Source: Pedobacter sp. Bi126 (GTDB taxonomy: Bacteria > Bacteroidota > Bacteroidia > Sphingobacteriales > Sphingobacteriaceae). From it: a DNA stretch of 64,000 bases. Under the pieces are notes generated by a model that saw only the letters and a list, made by a program, of their open reading frames with translations, was not told the origin of the DNA and did no database searches. The stretch spans positions 264,840 to 328,839 of the forward strand of contig NZ_CAKKMS010000006.1 in assembly GCF_918698245.1 (NCBI RefSeq), written 5' to 3'. The translations under genes were made by a program, and so were the position numbers. Below, piece by piece: positions 17,149 to 25,855 of the stretch; position 1 is the first letter of the stretch; each line of letters begins with the position of its first letter.

Positions 17149-19953
17149 ATGAATTTAAACATATCAAACAAAAAACTAATTATCAAGTACTTAAGTATAG
17201 CTACCTTAAGTTTCACATCACTATCGGTTTTTGGGCAGATTTTCAGCACCGCACAAAACCCACTTAGTGTAAAATGGAACTATATTTATTCAGGTGGCTT
17301 TAAAATCATCTATCCGCAAGAACTGGAGAAAGAGGCACAAAGAATGGCCAATACCCTACCCTTTATCTATCCCAAAATAGGACTGGGTTTAAGGCAGCAA
17401 AAAACCACTATTCCACTCCTGCTCCAGAACCGCGGAACCGTAGCAAACGGCTTTGTTCAACTCGCACCCAAGAAGTCTGAATTCTATGCAACTCCACCTC
17501 AGTTTTTCGATAGTCAAGATTGGCTAAACAACCTGGCAGTACATGAACTTAGACACATTGCTCAGTTTGACAAATTGACAGGAACGCAAGCACACCCCTT
17601 TCCTGAACTCGCTTACTTTGCTTACTTTGGCGCGGGCATCCCCATCTGGTTTTTTGAAGGTGATGCCGTAGTTAACGAAACCGCGTTGACCTATTCGGGC
17701 CGGGGCAGACAGCCTAATTGGATCATGCCTTACCGGGCTTCAATTTTAGAAGGCAAAAAAATCTCATACAGTAAAGCCTATTTCGGTTCGAACAAAGACG
17801 TAACTCCTGGCTACTATCAAACCGGATATTTGATGGTATCGGATATGAAAGAAAAATATGGGCAGTTCATTTCCGATAGCATATTTAGCGACATTAGAAA
17901 AAGACCAGTAAGACTGTACCCCTTTTCGCAGAGCTTAAAAAAATTCACGAAGCAGAATTCCAGAACCTACTTTATTTCTACCCAAAACAAGCTTGCTGAA
18001 AAATGGAAAATACAGCAAGAAAAATCTATTACAGAAAGCTATGAAAGCTTAAATAAAAAAGCTGATTTGGCAACCGATTATTTTCTTCCTATCCGGTTAA
18101 ATAAAAACCAGGTTTTAGCCCTAAAAGAAAGTAAGACAGATACCCGATATTTCGTGATTATTAACGAGGATAAATCGGAACAAAAATTATTCGGAATTGG
18201 TTATCAGGAACAGCCTTGGTTTAGCTTAAAAAATGATCTTTTGGTTTGGGATGAAATACGCTATGATCCGCGCTACAAACAACGGAGCTACAGCGTAATC
18301 TGTTCATATAATTTGAAGACCAAAAAATTCAACAAATTAAGCAGCAAAAGCAGACTCTTCTCCCCCAGCCTTTCTAACGATGGAAAGAAAATCATCGCTT
18401 CAAAAGTGGCGCTGAACAATCAGTTCAATCTGGTTGAGTTGGATGCGGTCTCGGGAAAAATTTTAAGGACCTACCCTAACCTCGAAAACGAAATCCTGCA
18501 AATGCCTTCATTTGATCAATCAGGAAATAAGGTTACTTATGTCAGCGTAAATGAAAAAGGAAAAAGTTTATGGTTGATTGACGGAGAAAAAAAAACGCAA
18601 TTGATTTCTAACAGCCGACAACAGTTAAGCCGACCGATCTTTATCAACGACAAAATTGTTTTCAATGCGCACTTTAATGGGATCGATAATATCTACAGTA
18701 TAGATCCCGATTCGAAAAAAATAAATGCACTCAGCGCGTCCAAGTATGGGGCCTTTAACCCTAGCGAAACCACCGATGGAAAAATCATTTTTAACAATTA
18801 TAAAATCAATGGTTATGAAATTGCAGAAACCGCATTAACCGAAAAACCAATTGGCGAAAATAACTTTGTGGATTTCTCGGCCGCTGCAGAAAAGCAGGAA
18901 AACGTAGGGAATGTTTTCGATAAGATTCCCGATAGCACCTACCAAGCCAAGCGCTATCATCAGTCCTTAAATCTTTTCAGTTTCCACAGCATTATTCCGG
19001 TTATCGACAACGAATATGTTTTCGGTCTGGAGTTGCAATCAAACAATCTGCTCAACACAATGGACTTTTATACCGGTGCAAAATACCACCGTGATTTAAA
19101 ACGTTTTGAGTACACAGCAGACATTAGCTATAAGGCACTTTACCCAGTATTTAGTGTATTGTATCGCAACCGCCCGAAAAGAACATTCTACAGAGCTAAA
19201 AACGCGGTACAACAAGGTGATTGGAGAGAGAACTACATCAAGCTTAATGCATCGGTTCCGCTATCGTTCAACATGCGCAATGAGAACTATGCTTTTACCT
19301 TAAATGCGGCAACTAGTTTTACGCAAAGATACATGCCAGAAAATATGCCTACCGGTTTTATACACGAGCTTAAATTTCCGATGGAATACAATTTTACTTT
19401 CAACCACAGTGTGCGCACTACGGAAAGAGATATTGCCCCCAAGTGGGCACAAGTGTTCAGGGCAACTTATAATCACCAACCCTTCGATAAAAACTTAAAC
19501 GGAGAAATCTTAGCACTCGAAAGTTTCCTTTACTTTCCTGGATTTGCAAAAAACCATTCCTTTTTAGCGAGTTTCAATTACCAGAAAGCAAGTGGTGTAA
19601 ACCAATACGCTACTGAGATTGCAACCGTTTACGGCTACAACAATATTTTAGCGAAAAGTAAACTGCAAAACAGTCTGCTTTTTAACTACCGTTTCCCCTT
19701 TGCTTTTCCCGATTGGGAGTTGGGTCCTTTCGCTTATGTCAGAAATTTTAGGGCGGGTTTGTTTTGCCATTACGAGAACATTGGCAAGGGCACAACCTTT
19801 AACGATCCAAAAACTTATGGATTAGAATTAAATACCAGCGTAAACCTTTTGCGCTATCAACCTGTTGTAGATTTAGGAGCGAGATTGGTTTTTGTTAATC
19901 AGATTTACAATCAAAATCCGATATTAGAGTTTTCATTTAATTATAGCTTTTAA
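17149..19953 (+). CDS. Outer-membrane protein with HExxH peptidase-like domain, TolB-type propeller and beta-barrel
   Basis: 934 residues. Seen: signal peptide ending SLSVFGQ (about 30); an N-terminal domain with H-E-L-R-H (about residue 135, HExxH zinc motif) and W-F-F-E-G about 30 residues later, whose Glu could be the third zinc ligand as in gluzincins; about residues 290-560 with propeller-like blades (SPSLSNDGKKI, MPSFDQSGNKVTYVS, GAFNPSETTDGKI); and from about 610 a C-terminal part rich in alternating strands ending in FNYSF, with the terminal aromatic residue of outer-membrane barrels. Inference: a surface metallopeptidase or protein-handling factor anchored by its own barrel. The substrate is unknown. 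Four bases separate it from the LapA-like gene. Confidence 0.82.
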   Translation: MNLNISNKKLIIKYLSIATLSFTSLSVFGQIFSTAQNPLSVKWNYIYSGGFKIIYPQELEKEAQRMANTLPFIYPKIGLGLRQQKTTIPLLLQNRGTVANGFVQLAPKKSEFYATPPQFFDSQDWLNNLAVHELRHIAQFDKLTGTQAHPFPELAYFAYFGAGIPIWFFEGDAVVNETALTYSGRGRQPNWIMPYRASILEGKKISYSKAYFGSNKDVTPGYYQTGYLMVSDMKEKYGQFISDSIFSDIRKRPVRLYPFSQSLKKFTKQNSRTYFISTQNKLAEKWKIQQEKSITESYESLNKKADLATDYFLPIRLNKNQVLALKESKTDTRYFVIINEDKSEQKLFGIGYQEQPWFSLKNDLLVWDEIRYDPRYKQRSYSVICSYNLKTKKFNKLSSKSRLFSPSLSNDGKKIIASKVALNNQFNLVELDAVSGKILRTYPNLENEILQMPSFDQSGNKVTYVSVNEKGKSLWLIDGEKKTQLISNSRQQLSRPIFINDKIVFNAHFNGIDNIYSIDPDSKKINALSASKYGAFNPSETTDGKIIFNNYKINGYEIAETALTEKPIGENNFVDFSAAAEKQENVGNVFDKIPDSTYQAKRYHQSLNLFSFHSIIPVIDNEYVFGLELQSNNLLNTMDFYTGAKYHRDLKRFEYTADISYKALYPVFSVLYRNRPKRTFYRAKNAVQQGDWRENYIKLNASVPLSFNMRNENYAFTLNAATSFTQRYMPENMPTGFIHELKFPMEYNFTFNHSVRTTERDIAPKWAQVFRATYNHQPFDKNLNGEILALESFLYFPGFAKNHSFLASFNYQKASGVNQYATEIATVYGYNNILAKSKLQNSLLFNYRFPFAFPDWELGPFAYVRNFRAGLFCHYENIGKGTTFNDPKTYGLELNTSVNLLRYQPVVDLGARLVFVNQIYNQNPILEFSFNYSF

Positions 19954-19957
19954 AACC

Positions 19958-20236
19958 ATGAGTGCAAAAACAATCTCCATCATTATTCTGACTGCATTAC
20001 TTACCATATTTTTAATGGTGAATACCGAACCTGTTGATTTCGATTTCCTGGTTACCACACTTCCAGTATCTAAACTTCTGGTTATCGGTATTTGCATCAT
20101 CATCGGTTTTATCATTGGATTTGTTGTGGGCCGACCACGGAAAACAGTGAGCAGTTATGACGATGAGATCGAAAGGCATCAACCGGGTTCGAATAAAAAG
20201 GAATTGAGCGACGAGGATAGGGATTATATCAGCTAA
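19958..20236 (+). CDS. LapA-domain (DUF1049) membrane protein
   Basis: A 92-residue inner-membrane protein with two hydrophobic segments (about 5-22 and 38-58) separated by MVNTEPVDFDFLVTTLPVSK, the characteristic LapA arrangement of N-x-x-x-V-x-F and a second helix leading to G-x-x-x-G and basic residues (VGRPRK). In E. coli LapA takes part in control of lipopolysaccharide assembly; whether this holds in Bacteroidota is not known. The tail is charged and cytoplasmic. It follows the large outer-membrane protein gene by four bases and is probably cotranscribed with it. Confidence 0.85.
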   Translation: MSAKTISIIILTALLTIFLMVNTEPVDFDFLVTTLPVSKLLVIGICIIIGFIIGFVVGRPRKTVSSYDDEIERHQPGSNKKELSDEDRDYIS

Positions 20237-20283
20237 GCGTTAGGATTAGTAGGGTTCTACGATCTGATACTCAATAGCAAAAT

Positions 20284-20367
20284 CGTCATCTCGACTGGAA
20301 CGCAGTGAAATGGAGAGATCTGCTTCGATAGATCTCTCGGCTTCGTTGCACTTCGCTCGAGATGACG
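20284..20367. repeat. Dispersed element B, palindromic copy
   Basis: CGTCATCTCGACTGGAACG ... GGAGAGATCT ... AGATCTCTCGGC ... CGCTCGAGATGACG. The ends are inverted, so the unit can fold into one long hairpin. It lies between convergent genes. Confidence 0.8.
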
Positions 20368-20460
20368 GCGACTTGGGACAAACTCTTCTTAAACTTTCCG
20401 CCCACATTGGTTTTTATGCAATAGATTATTTATCGAAATGACGGCTATTTTTGTTCGTAG

Positions 20461-20754
20461 TTAAAGTGCCGACATTACCTCGCCATATAACAACCCACTA
20501 CCACCTCCGTAATGCTGGATAATTTTTAGGCCTGGCCTTAACGCGAGAAGTTTATTTTTCAGTTCAGCTTCTGATTCCTGATCAATTCCATTTCCAAGTA
20601 AAACCAAGTCAATGTGCTGTTCTTTGCAAATGGAAATGGCTTCTTCATTTTTGCAAACACACAAACCTTTCCACTCAGGCCTGGCATTTAAAAGGCGGTT
20701 CATTACTGCAGTAATTTCTGTATCCCGGCCAATATAAAGTATAATAGTTTGCAT
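20461..20754 (-). CDS. Small receiver-like protein lacking the phosphoacceptor
   Basis: 97 residues from the ATG at 20754. Pattern of a CheY-like alpha/beta domain: strand QTIILYIG with an acidic pair region (RD), helix, CVCKNEEAISICKEQHIDLVLLGNGID, helix, and strand LKIIQHYGG. Where receivers carry the phosphorylated Asp at the end of strand 3 (D-L-V-L-L-D) this protein has Gly (LLGNG), so it is at best a pseudo-receiver. The frame stays open upstream to 20871, but that part is translated from an element B repeat (20788-20895), so I start at 20754. Partner and role unknown. Confidence 0.65.
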   Translation of the reverse strand: MQTIILYIGRDTEITAVMNRLLNARPEWKGLCVCKNEEAISICKEQHIDLVLLGNGIDQESEAELKNKLLALRPGLKIIQHYGGGSGLLYGEVMSAL

Positions 20755-20787
20755 AGTATTAAGTTTAAAATATATCAAAAAACAAAT

Positions 20788-20895
20788 CGCCATTCCGACT
20801 GATACACCGATTTTCGTCGGTAAGAAAAATTTGGTCTCTACTCCAAGATTTCTCCTCCAAAGGAATTCCATTGGAACATTTCTGTCGAAATGACG
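20788..20895. repeat. Dispersed element B, diverged copy
   Basis: Left arm CGCCATTCCGACTGATAC, centre AAGATTTCTCCTCCAAAGGA, right arm TTTCTGTCGAAATGACG. It separates the pseudo-receiver gene from the pirin gene. Confidence 0.7.
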
Positions 20896-20906
20896 ATTCT
20901 TTTATA

Positions 20907-21629
20907 TTAATTCAGTTCCATCGGAACATCCATCAATAAAACCTCTGCATCTGCAGTATTGGCTTTAAAACTAATGCTATCAGTGTCCCAAACACCTAAT
21001 CCATCTCTTTTGCTCAACACTTGTCCGTTTATGGTTACTTCGCCATTGATTACGAAAGCATAAACACCGTTTCCAGCTTTTTTGATTTTATATTCCGTTT
21101 CAAAACCTTCATCAAACTTACCTAACGAGAACCAGGCATCCTGATGAATCCAAACACCGGCATCTTCAGCATTTGGCGATAAAATCTGCTGAAAATTGTT
21201 GTGCCTCGCTGCAACATCCAATGTTTGCTGATCGTAACGCGGCGTAACATTTTTCTTGTTAGGGAACAGCCAGATCTGCAATAAGTTTAATTGCTCGTCT
21301 GCATTTGCGTTAAACTCGCTGTGGCTAACACCTGTTCCGGCGCTCATCACCTGGATTTCTCCATTTTTAATTACCGCCGAATTGCCCATACTATCTTTGT
21401 GGGCAATTGCACCAGCCAATGGAATGGTAATAATTTCCATGTTATCGTGCGGGTGCGAGCCAAAGCCCATTCCACCATCAATACTGTCGTCATTTAAAAC
21501 CCTTAAAACTCCGAAGTGCATCCTTTCTGGATTGTAGTAATTAGCAAAACTGAATGAATGGTGTGCATCTAACCAACCATGATTAGCATGACCTCGGGTG
21601 TTTTCTTTGTGCAAAATAAACTGTGACAT
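20907..21629 (-). CDS. Pirin-family cupin protein
   Basis: 240 residues from the ATG at 21629, the usual pirin length. Pirins are bicupin iron proteins; some have quercetinase-like activity, others act in redox sensing. Seen: RGHANHGWLDAHHSFSFANYY, the first-cupin metal ligands in GSHPHDNMEIIT and VSHSEFN, and a second cupin half with WFSLGKFDEGFETEY. The frame is open to 21737, but that extension is translated from a 7-bp repeat array and lies upstream of the promoter at 21654-21681, so the later ATG is preferred. Confidence 0.93.
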   Translation of the reverse strand: MSQFILHKENTRGHANHGWLDAHHSFSFANYYNPERMHFGVLRVLNDDSIDGGMGFGSHPHDNMEIITIPLAGAIAHKDSMGNSAVIKNGEIQVMSAGTGVSHSEFNANADEQLNLLQIWLFPNKKNVTPRYDQQTLDVAARHNNFQQILSPNAEDAGVWIHQDAWFSLGKFDEGFETEYKIKKAGNGVYAFVINGEVTINGQVLSKRDGLGVWDTDSISFKANTADAEVLLMDVPMELN

Positions 21630-21653
21630 AAATTTCCTTTCTTGTTTATGATA

Positions 21654-21681
21654 CAAATTTACAGCAGCGATGTTTACCAAA
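21654..21681 (-). promoter_or_regulatory. Promoter of the pirin gene
   Basis: On the minus strand TTTG (21681-21678), 16 bases, TAAATTTG (21661-21654), about 25 bases before the ATG at 21629. Confidence 0.55.
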
Positions 21682-21703
21682 CATTGATGTAGGGTAAGAA
21701 AGT

Positions 21704-21737
21704 AGTCGGGAGTCCAGAGTCCTAAGTCTTGGGTCAA
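21704..21737. repeat. 7-bp-period array (agtcNNN type), abuts alkD-like stop
   Basis: Consecutive heptads agtcggg, agtccag, agtccta, agtcttg, ggtcaat. The array runs exactly up to the stop codon of the alkylation-repair gene (21738-21740). Confidence 0.8.
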
Positions 21738-22418
21738 TCACCGATTGTGCCTTGCCATTACAGCATTGCTGTTAAGCTCCCTTAACGCGTCTAGCGCTAC
21801 CCAATTTGCTTTTTTATTGTTTTGGGCAAGGATATTGTTTGCGGTTTGGATGGCATGCTCATGCAGGAAAACATTTCGCTTGCCAATTTGCCTCAATGCC
21901 CAGTTGATTGCCTTTTTAACAAAATTCCGGTTATCGTAGGCTTCTCTTTCGATGATCGGAAGAAAACCCAGAAAAGTTTCGTTGGGTTCTTTTTTAAGGT
22001 GTACAGCTGCCTCGGCCATCAACACAAAACCGGTTCGTTTTACAAATTCGGCTTCAGCCTGAACAAACTCAAAGGCCTTCGACTTAAAATAAGGCGTTTT
22101 AACGAAAAGATTTCCGCAAGCCTGATCACATATATCCCAGGAACTAAAATCATTTGCCCACGCATTTATTTGCGTTTCTGATACCTGTTTAAAATCGCCA
22201 ATAATGGTTGCTAATAGACGGGCTTCATGAAATCCAGTCTCCCAGAGCAATAAAGACAGTTCCTGATTCTTGCCAATTTGCTTTGCCAGTTTTCTGATAT
22301 TCGGCAAACGGATACCAAAAGCTTTAGAAATATCGATCCCAAAATGAGCCATCTTTTTTAGATAATCAGGCTCGCTCATGGATTTTAATTCGGAAAGGAC
22401 AAAATCTAGATCATTCAT
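21738..22418 (-). CDS. DNA alkylation repair protein, AlkD-like
   Basis: 226 residues, all helical, of the AlkD/HEAT-repeat family, which excises cationic alkylated bases such as 3-methyladenine and 7-methylguanine without base flipping. Seen: FGIDISKAFGIRLPNIRKLAKQIG, LWETGFHEARLLATIIGDF (the conserved E-A-R/L segment), WANDFSSWDICDQACGNL and FVKKAINWALRQIGKRN, which contains the Lys-Ala-x-x-Trp-x-Leu-Arg signature. The stop codon touches a heptad array. The ATG at 22418 is the only well-placed start. Confidence 0.88.
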   Translation of the reverse strand: MNDLDFVLSELKSMSEPDYLKKMAHFGIDISKAFGIRLPNIRKLAKQIGKNQELSLLLWETGFHEARLLATIIGDFKQVSETQINAWANDFSSWDICDQACGNLFVKTPYFKSKAFEFVQAEAEFVKRTGFVLMAEAAVHLKKEPNETFLGFLPIIEREAYDNRNFVKKAINWALRQIGKRNVFLHEHAIQTANNILAQNNKKANWVALDALRELNSNAVMARHNR

Positions 22419-22610
22419 TATACGAATTTAATTTTTTTGAAAGACTTCCGAAGTTTCAAAGACCTGCGCCTTAGGCAAAATCAGGAGTATAGACAAAACA
22501 ATTGGGGTTATTGCAACATAACCAATCCTTAATACTGTTTCAGCTTTAAGTTTACATCGATCATTTAAACTTGTTTAAATTTAACCATAACAATCAACCT
22601 TTTAAAACCC

Positions 22611-23867
22611 ATGCAAAAAAACATCATTTGGATGCTATTAGCGTCTTGCCTATTCACATTTTCCTGCAAAAAGAACAAATTAGCTGAAGAGGAGGCTAGC
22701 ACAACAAACCAAAAGAAAAATATGCTAATGGCTAACACTACCTTAGCCAGCGCTGCCGCAAGCGTAAATGCCTATTCAAACACATCAGCCTACATCAATA
22801 CTGGTTTTTCATTTTTAAATCCAACACAAATTGATAAAAACCGCCAGGCTATTGGCGGCAGTGCTTACACCGAGGTATATGGCTTTAATGTCCCAGAAGA
22901 AAACCGGGTAAGGGGTATAAGATGGAATGAAGATGATGAAACTACATCCATATGGCGGCCACAGGGAATTGCCGGTTTCTCCAGAAATGGTGTACGTTAC
23001 TTATTGGTAAGCTGGTACGCCAAAGATGCTGCCGAGAGCAAAGGATCGAGAATAACCCTCATCGACATCAGCCCAAGTTCGAGCACTTATTTAACTTACC
23101 GACATATATTATTGGTACAACCTACCCTTCCAACCGGCACACTTGATTATACACAATATGGCACTTATGCGCCCTTAAACGTACATGCCGGTGGTGTAGC
23201 TTACTTTAATGGTAAAGTTTATTTAAGCAGTACAAGTTTAGGATTAAGGGTATTTGATTTAGACAAAATTATTGAAGTAACTACAGGAACTGGTACTGAT
23301 GATAAGTGTGGCAAAGATGCCAGTGGAAATCTTTACGCTTTTAATTACAGATACATCCTTCCACAAATAGGTTATTATAAAATTAACGATGCAAGTCCTT
23401 TTTCAACCGTACAGGTAAATTACGAAAACAATCAATTATGGACAGGACAATATTATGCCGGAAGTGCAGATGCATCGATTGTTCCCAAAATATTTGGATT
23501 CCCGATAAACACATCAGGAGAATTGCAGAATTCGGGCATACAGACAGTGATTCCAAAAAACAGTCTGTTTACTTCAGATCATGCGCATGGCATACAAGGT
23601 GTTTTTAGAAAAGGAAACAGGACCTGGCTTTCTTGCACCGGATCGCCTAGCGAATCGTACGGATCAACCGCCCGCTTAGCAAGATATACAGATGGCGATA
23701 CCAATACGGTCCGTTACAGGTGGCCATACGGTGCTGAATCTTTATATCTTGAAGCACAATACGGGTATTTATGGAGCTTAACTGAATTTGAACCCAATGC
23801 CGGAGCTCAAAACGGCAGTCAGGTTAACCGTTGTATATTTGCTGTAGATTTTTCAAAATACGAATAG
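22611..23867 (+). CDS. Secreted lipoprotein, probable beta-propeller
   Basis: 418 residues. A lipoprotein signal is seen: MQKNIIWMLLASCLFTFSC, with the lipobox Cys followed by KKNK and a low-complexity linker. The mature part has short repeated strand segments such as PQGIAGFSRNGVRYLLVSWY, VHAGGVAYFNGKVYLSST, HAHGIQGVFRKGNRTWLSC and LYLEAQYGYLWSLTEFE. This pattern suits a beta-propeller that binds polymers or peptides, but I cannot name the family. Several prominent Trp and Tyr residues suggest carbohydrate contact (inference). Monocistronic; upstream 190 bases are AT-rich without repeats. Confidence 0.75.
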   Translation: MQKNIIWMLLASCLFTFSCKKNKLAEEEASTTNQKKNMLMANTTLASAAASVNAYSNTSAYINTGFSFLNPTQIDKNRQAIGGSAYTEVYGFNVPEENRVRGIRWNEDDETTSIWRPQGIAGFSRNGVRYLLVSWYAKDAAESKGSRITLIDISPSSSTYLTYRHILLVQPTLPTGTLDYTQYGTYAPLNVHAGGVAYFNGKVYLSSTSLGLRVFDLDKIIEVTTGTGTDDKCGKDASGNLYAFNYRYILPQIGYYKINDASPFSTVQVNYENNQLWTGQYYAGSADASIVPKIFGFPINTSGELQNSGIQTVIPKNSLFTSDHAHGIQGVFRKGNRTWLSCTGSPSESYGSTARLARYTDGDTNTVRYRWPYGAESLYLEAQYGYLWSLTEFEPNAGAQNGSQVNRCIFAVDFSKYE

Positions 23868-23928
23868 CAACCTTATTCAAATACAAGAGGCTGTATCATA
23901 TCTATAAATTCTATCCGTTGAGAAAATT

Positions 23929-24040
23929 CGTCATTTCGACTGAAGCGTAGTCCCGAACATTCGGGAGAGAAATCTTTTATCATAGTACAAAGATCTCTCC
24001 TCCGAAGGAGTTCCTTTGGAACACTACGGTCGAAATGACG
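23929..24040. repeat. Dispersed element B, full palindromic copy
   Basis: CGTCATTTCGACTGAAGCG ... AGAGAAATCTTT ... AAAGATCTCTCC ... CTACGGTCGAAATGACG, with a small internal hairpin CCCGAACATTCGGG. It lies between the convergent lipoprotein and metZ genes and may serve as a bidirectional terminator. Confidence 0.8.
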
Positions 24041-24050
24041 ATATCATGCA

Positions 24051-25217
24051 TTAAGCTAATGCTTGTTCAATATCAGCTAAAATATCATTGATATGCTCCA
24101 AACCAATTGATAGGCGGATTGAACCTTGCTCAATACCAACTTCATTACGTTGTTCTTCGGTAAGTTTGCTGTGGGTACTGGTAGCAGGGTGCGTTGCAAT
24201 GGAACGGGTATCGGCCAGATTTGCTGAGATAGAAAACATTTGCAGACCGTCCATAAACTTACGTGCAGCATCGATACCGCCTTCAACCACAATGGTTACA
24301 ATGCCCCCACCCTGTTTCATTTGCTTTTTGGCAATATCGTACTGCGGGTGCGAGGGTAAAAACGGATACTTTACCAGTTTAATTTTCGGGTGTTTTTCTA
24401 AATATTTTGCAACTTTTAAAGCGTTTTCGCAATGGCGGTCCATACGGATGGCCAAAGTTTCTAAACTTTTAGATAAAATCCATGCGTTAAAAGGCGATAA
24501 CGCCGGCCCACTGTGACGGGCAAAAGCAATCACATCTGCAATTAAATCTTTGGTCCCTAAAATAACGCCACCTAATACTCTTCCTTGTCCATCAATATAT
24601 TTGGTAGCCGAGTGGATCGAAATGTGCGCACCATATTTAATAGGTTGTTGCAGATATGGCGTAGCAAAGCAATTATCAACAACTAATAATACATTGTGTT
24701 TTTTAGCCAGATCGCCCAAAAATTCCAGATCGATAATATCGATGCCAGGATTAGATGGCGTTTCTACAAAAATCATTTTGGTATTGGGTTTAATCAAAGC
24801 TTCCCAATCCTGTGGTTTATCCAGATCGGCATAATCGAAAGTTACGCCCCAGTTAGAAAAAACATTGGTTAATAATTGATGTGTAGAACCAAAAACCGAT
24901 CTGCTCGAAACCAAGTGGTCGCCATTTTTTAAAAATGCACCAAATGTGGTAAAAATCGCAGCCATTCCAGTTGCAGTGGCAAAACCATCTTCGGCACCTT
25001 CTAAGAGGCACATTTTTTCGATAAACTCTGATGTATTTGGATTTGAATAACGGCTATATACATTCCCTTCCTTTTCGTTAGCAAACAAAGCACGCATTTC
25101 TTCCGCATCTTCAAACTTATAACTCGAAGTAAGGTAAATTGGCGACGAATGCTCTTTGTGTAAACTGCGTTCGGTTTGAGTGCGTATAGCTATGGTTTCA
25201 AAATTTTCGGATTTCAT
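24051..25217 (-). CDS. metZ: O-succinylhomoserine sulfhydrylase (trans-sulfuration PLP enzyme)
   Basis: A Cys/Met-metabolism PLP enzyme of 388 residues that makes homocysteine from an O-acylhomoserine and sulfide. Seen: SSPIYLTSSYKF, Y-S-R-Y-S-N-P-N-T, EGAEDGFATATGMAAI, FVETPSNPG, VDNCFATPYLQQP, the PLP Lys in SATKYIDGQGR followed by VLGGVILG (the GQGR form is typical of MetZ rather than MetB or MetC), and the C-terminal SIGLEHINDI. A sulfhydrylase role is preferred, but cystathionine gamma-synthase cannot be excluded. The first codon is followed upstream by a heptad array only 5 bases away. Confidence 0.88.
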   Translation of the reverse strand: MKSENFETIAIRTQTERSLHKEHSSPIYLTSSYKFEDAEEMRALFANEKEGNVYSRYSNPNTSEFIEKMCLLEGAEDGFATATGMAAIFTTFGAFLKNGDHLVSSRSVFGSTHQLLTNVFSNWGVTFDYADLDKPQDWEALIKPNTKMIFVETPSNPGIDIIDLEFLGDLAKKHNVLLVVDNCFATPYLQQPIKYGAHISIHSATKYIDGQGRVLGGVILGTKDLIADVIAFARHSGPALSPFNAWILSKSLETLAIRMDRHCENALKVAKYLEKHPKIKLVKYPFLPSHPQYDIAKKQMKQGGGIVTIVVEGGIDAARKFMDGLQMFSISANLADTRSIATHPATSTHSKLTEEQRNEVGIEQGSIRLSIGLEHINDILADIEQALA

Positions 25218-25222
25218 TTTTA

Positions 25223-25285
25223 AGTATCAAGATTTGAGTATCAAGAGATGGGTATCAGGATTTGAGTATCAAGTATCAAGACGTG
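25223..25285. repeat. 7-bp-period array (agtatca type) before metZ
   Basis: Nine heptads in strict register, beginning agtatca, agatttg, agtatca, agagatg, ggtatca, ggatttg. Alternation of two heptads gives a partial 14-bp period. It lies 5 bases upstream of the metZ start codon. Confidence 0.9.
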
Positions 25286-25330
25286 GTGTGAGAATAAAGT
25301 CGTCATCATAAATTTTAAGATGTGCTTCTC

Positions 25331-25358
25331 GATACTTGCTACTTGGTACTTTATACTT
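25331..25358. repeat. 7-bp-period array overlapping the osmC stop
   Basis: gatactt, gctactt, ggtactt, tatactt: four heptads in register. Their right end encodes the final residues and stop codon of the osmC gene (stop at 25351-25353, minus strand). Confidence 0.85.
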
Positions 25359-25776
25359 CTCTTTTGTTTATTTTATAAGTAAAATTAATCGTTGCAGAGC
25401 GGCCTAAAATATTCGATACAGAGCAATATTTATCGAAAGTCATGGCTAATGCACGCTCAACTTTTTGAACGCTTAAATCGCCGAATAAATCGAAGTGAAT
25501 ATCGATTACATCAAAAATCGGCGGCATTTCTTCCTCTTTTCTGGTCGCGTTTATAGCGATTTTAATATCATCAAGTGGCTCCTTCTGCTTGGTTAATACA
25601 TTTACCATATCAATGCCACTACAGCCACCCAATCCAATTAGTAACATCTCCATCGGCCTGAAACCTTTTCCTTCGCCACCAATGGCAGCTTTTGCATCCA
25701 ACTCTACAGTAAAACCGCTCTCGTTTTCTGCTTCAAAATTAAATTTACCGCTCTTGCGGATTAGATTTATGTTCAT
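25351..25776 (-). CDS. OsmC-family peroxidase-like protein
   Basis: 141 residues of the OsmC/Ohr fold, thiol peroxidases acting on organic hydroperoxides. Seen: the first catalytic Cys in IGLGGCSGIDMVNVL, the second in FDKYCSVSNIL, the conserved acidic region GFRPMEMLLIGL and a C-terminal beta strand INFTYKI. This fits the YhfA/OsmC-like branch better than Ohr (inference). The last codons (KREV-stop) lie in a heptad array and another array begins 6 bases before the ATG, so the gene is flanked on both sides by the same kind of repeat. Confidence 0.92.
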   Translation of the reverse strand: MNINLIRKSGKFNFEAENESGFTVELDAKAAIGGEGKGFRPMEMLLIGLGGCSGIDMVNVLTKQKEPLDDIKIAINATRKEEEMPPIFDVIDIHFDLFGDLSVQKVERALAMTFDKYCSVSNILGRSATINFTYKINKREV

Positions 25777-25782
25777 TTTGTT

Positions 25783-25817
25783 AGTATCGAGTATTTAGTA
25801 TCAAGAATCAAGACGCA
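25783..25817. repeat. 7-bp-period array (agtatca type) before osmC
   Basis: agtatcg, agtattt, agtatca, agaatca, agacgca in register, related to the array at 25223-25285. It sits between ispE and osmC. Confidence 0.85.
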
Positions 25818-25855
25818 TTTGCTTTAGTCTTTCTGCTTTAACCTTTAAGCTCTAT

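Noticed and set aside
21630..21737. N-terminal extension of the pirin gene
   Set aside because: Translated from a heptad array and lying across the promoter; the pirin fold begins at the ATG at 21629.
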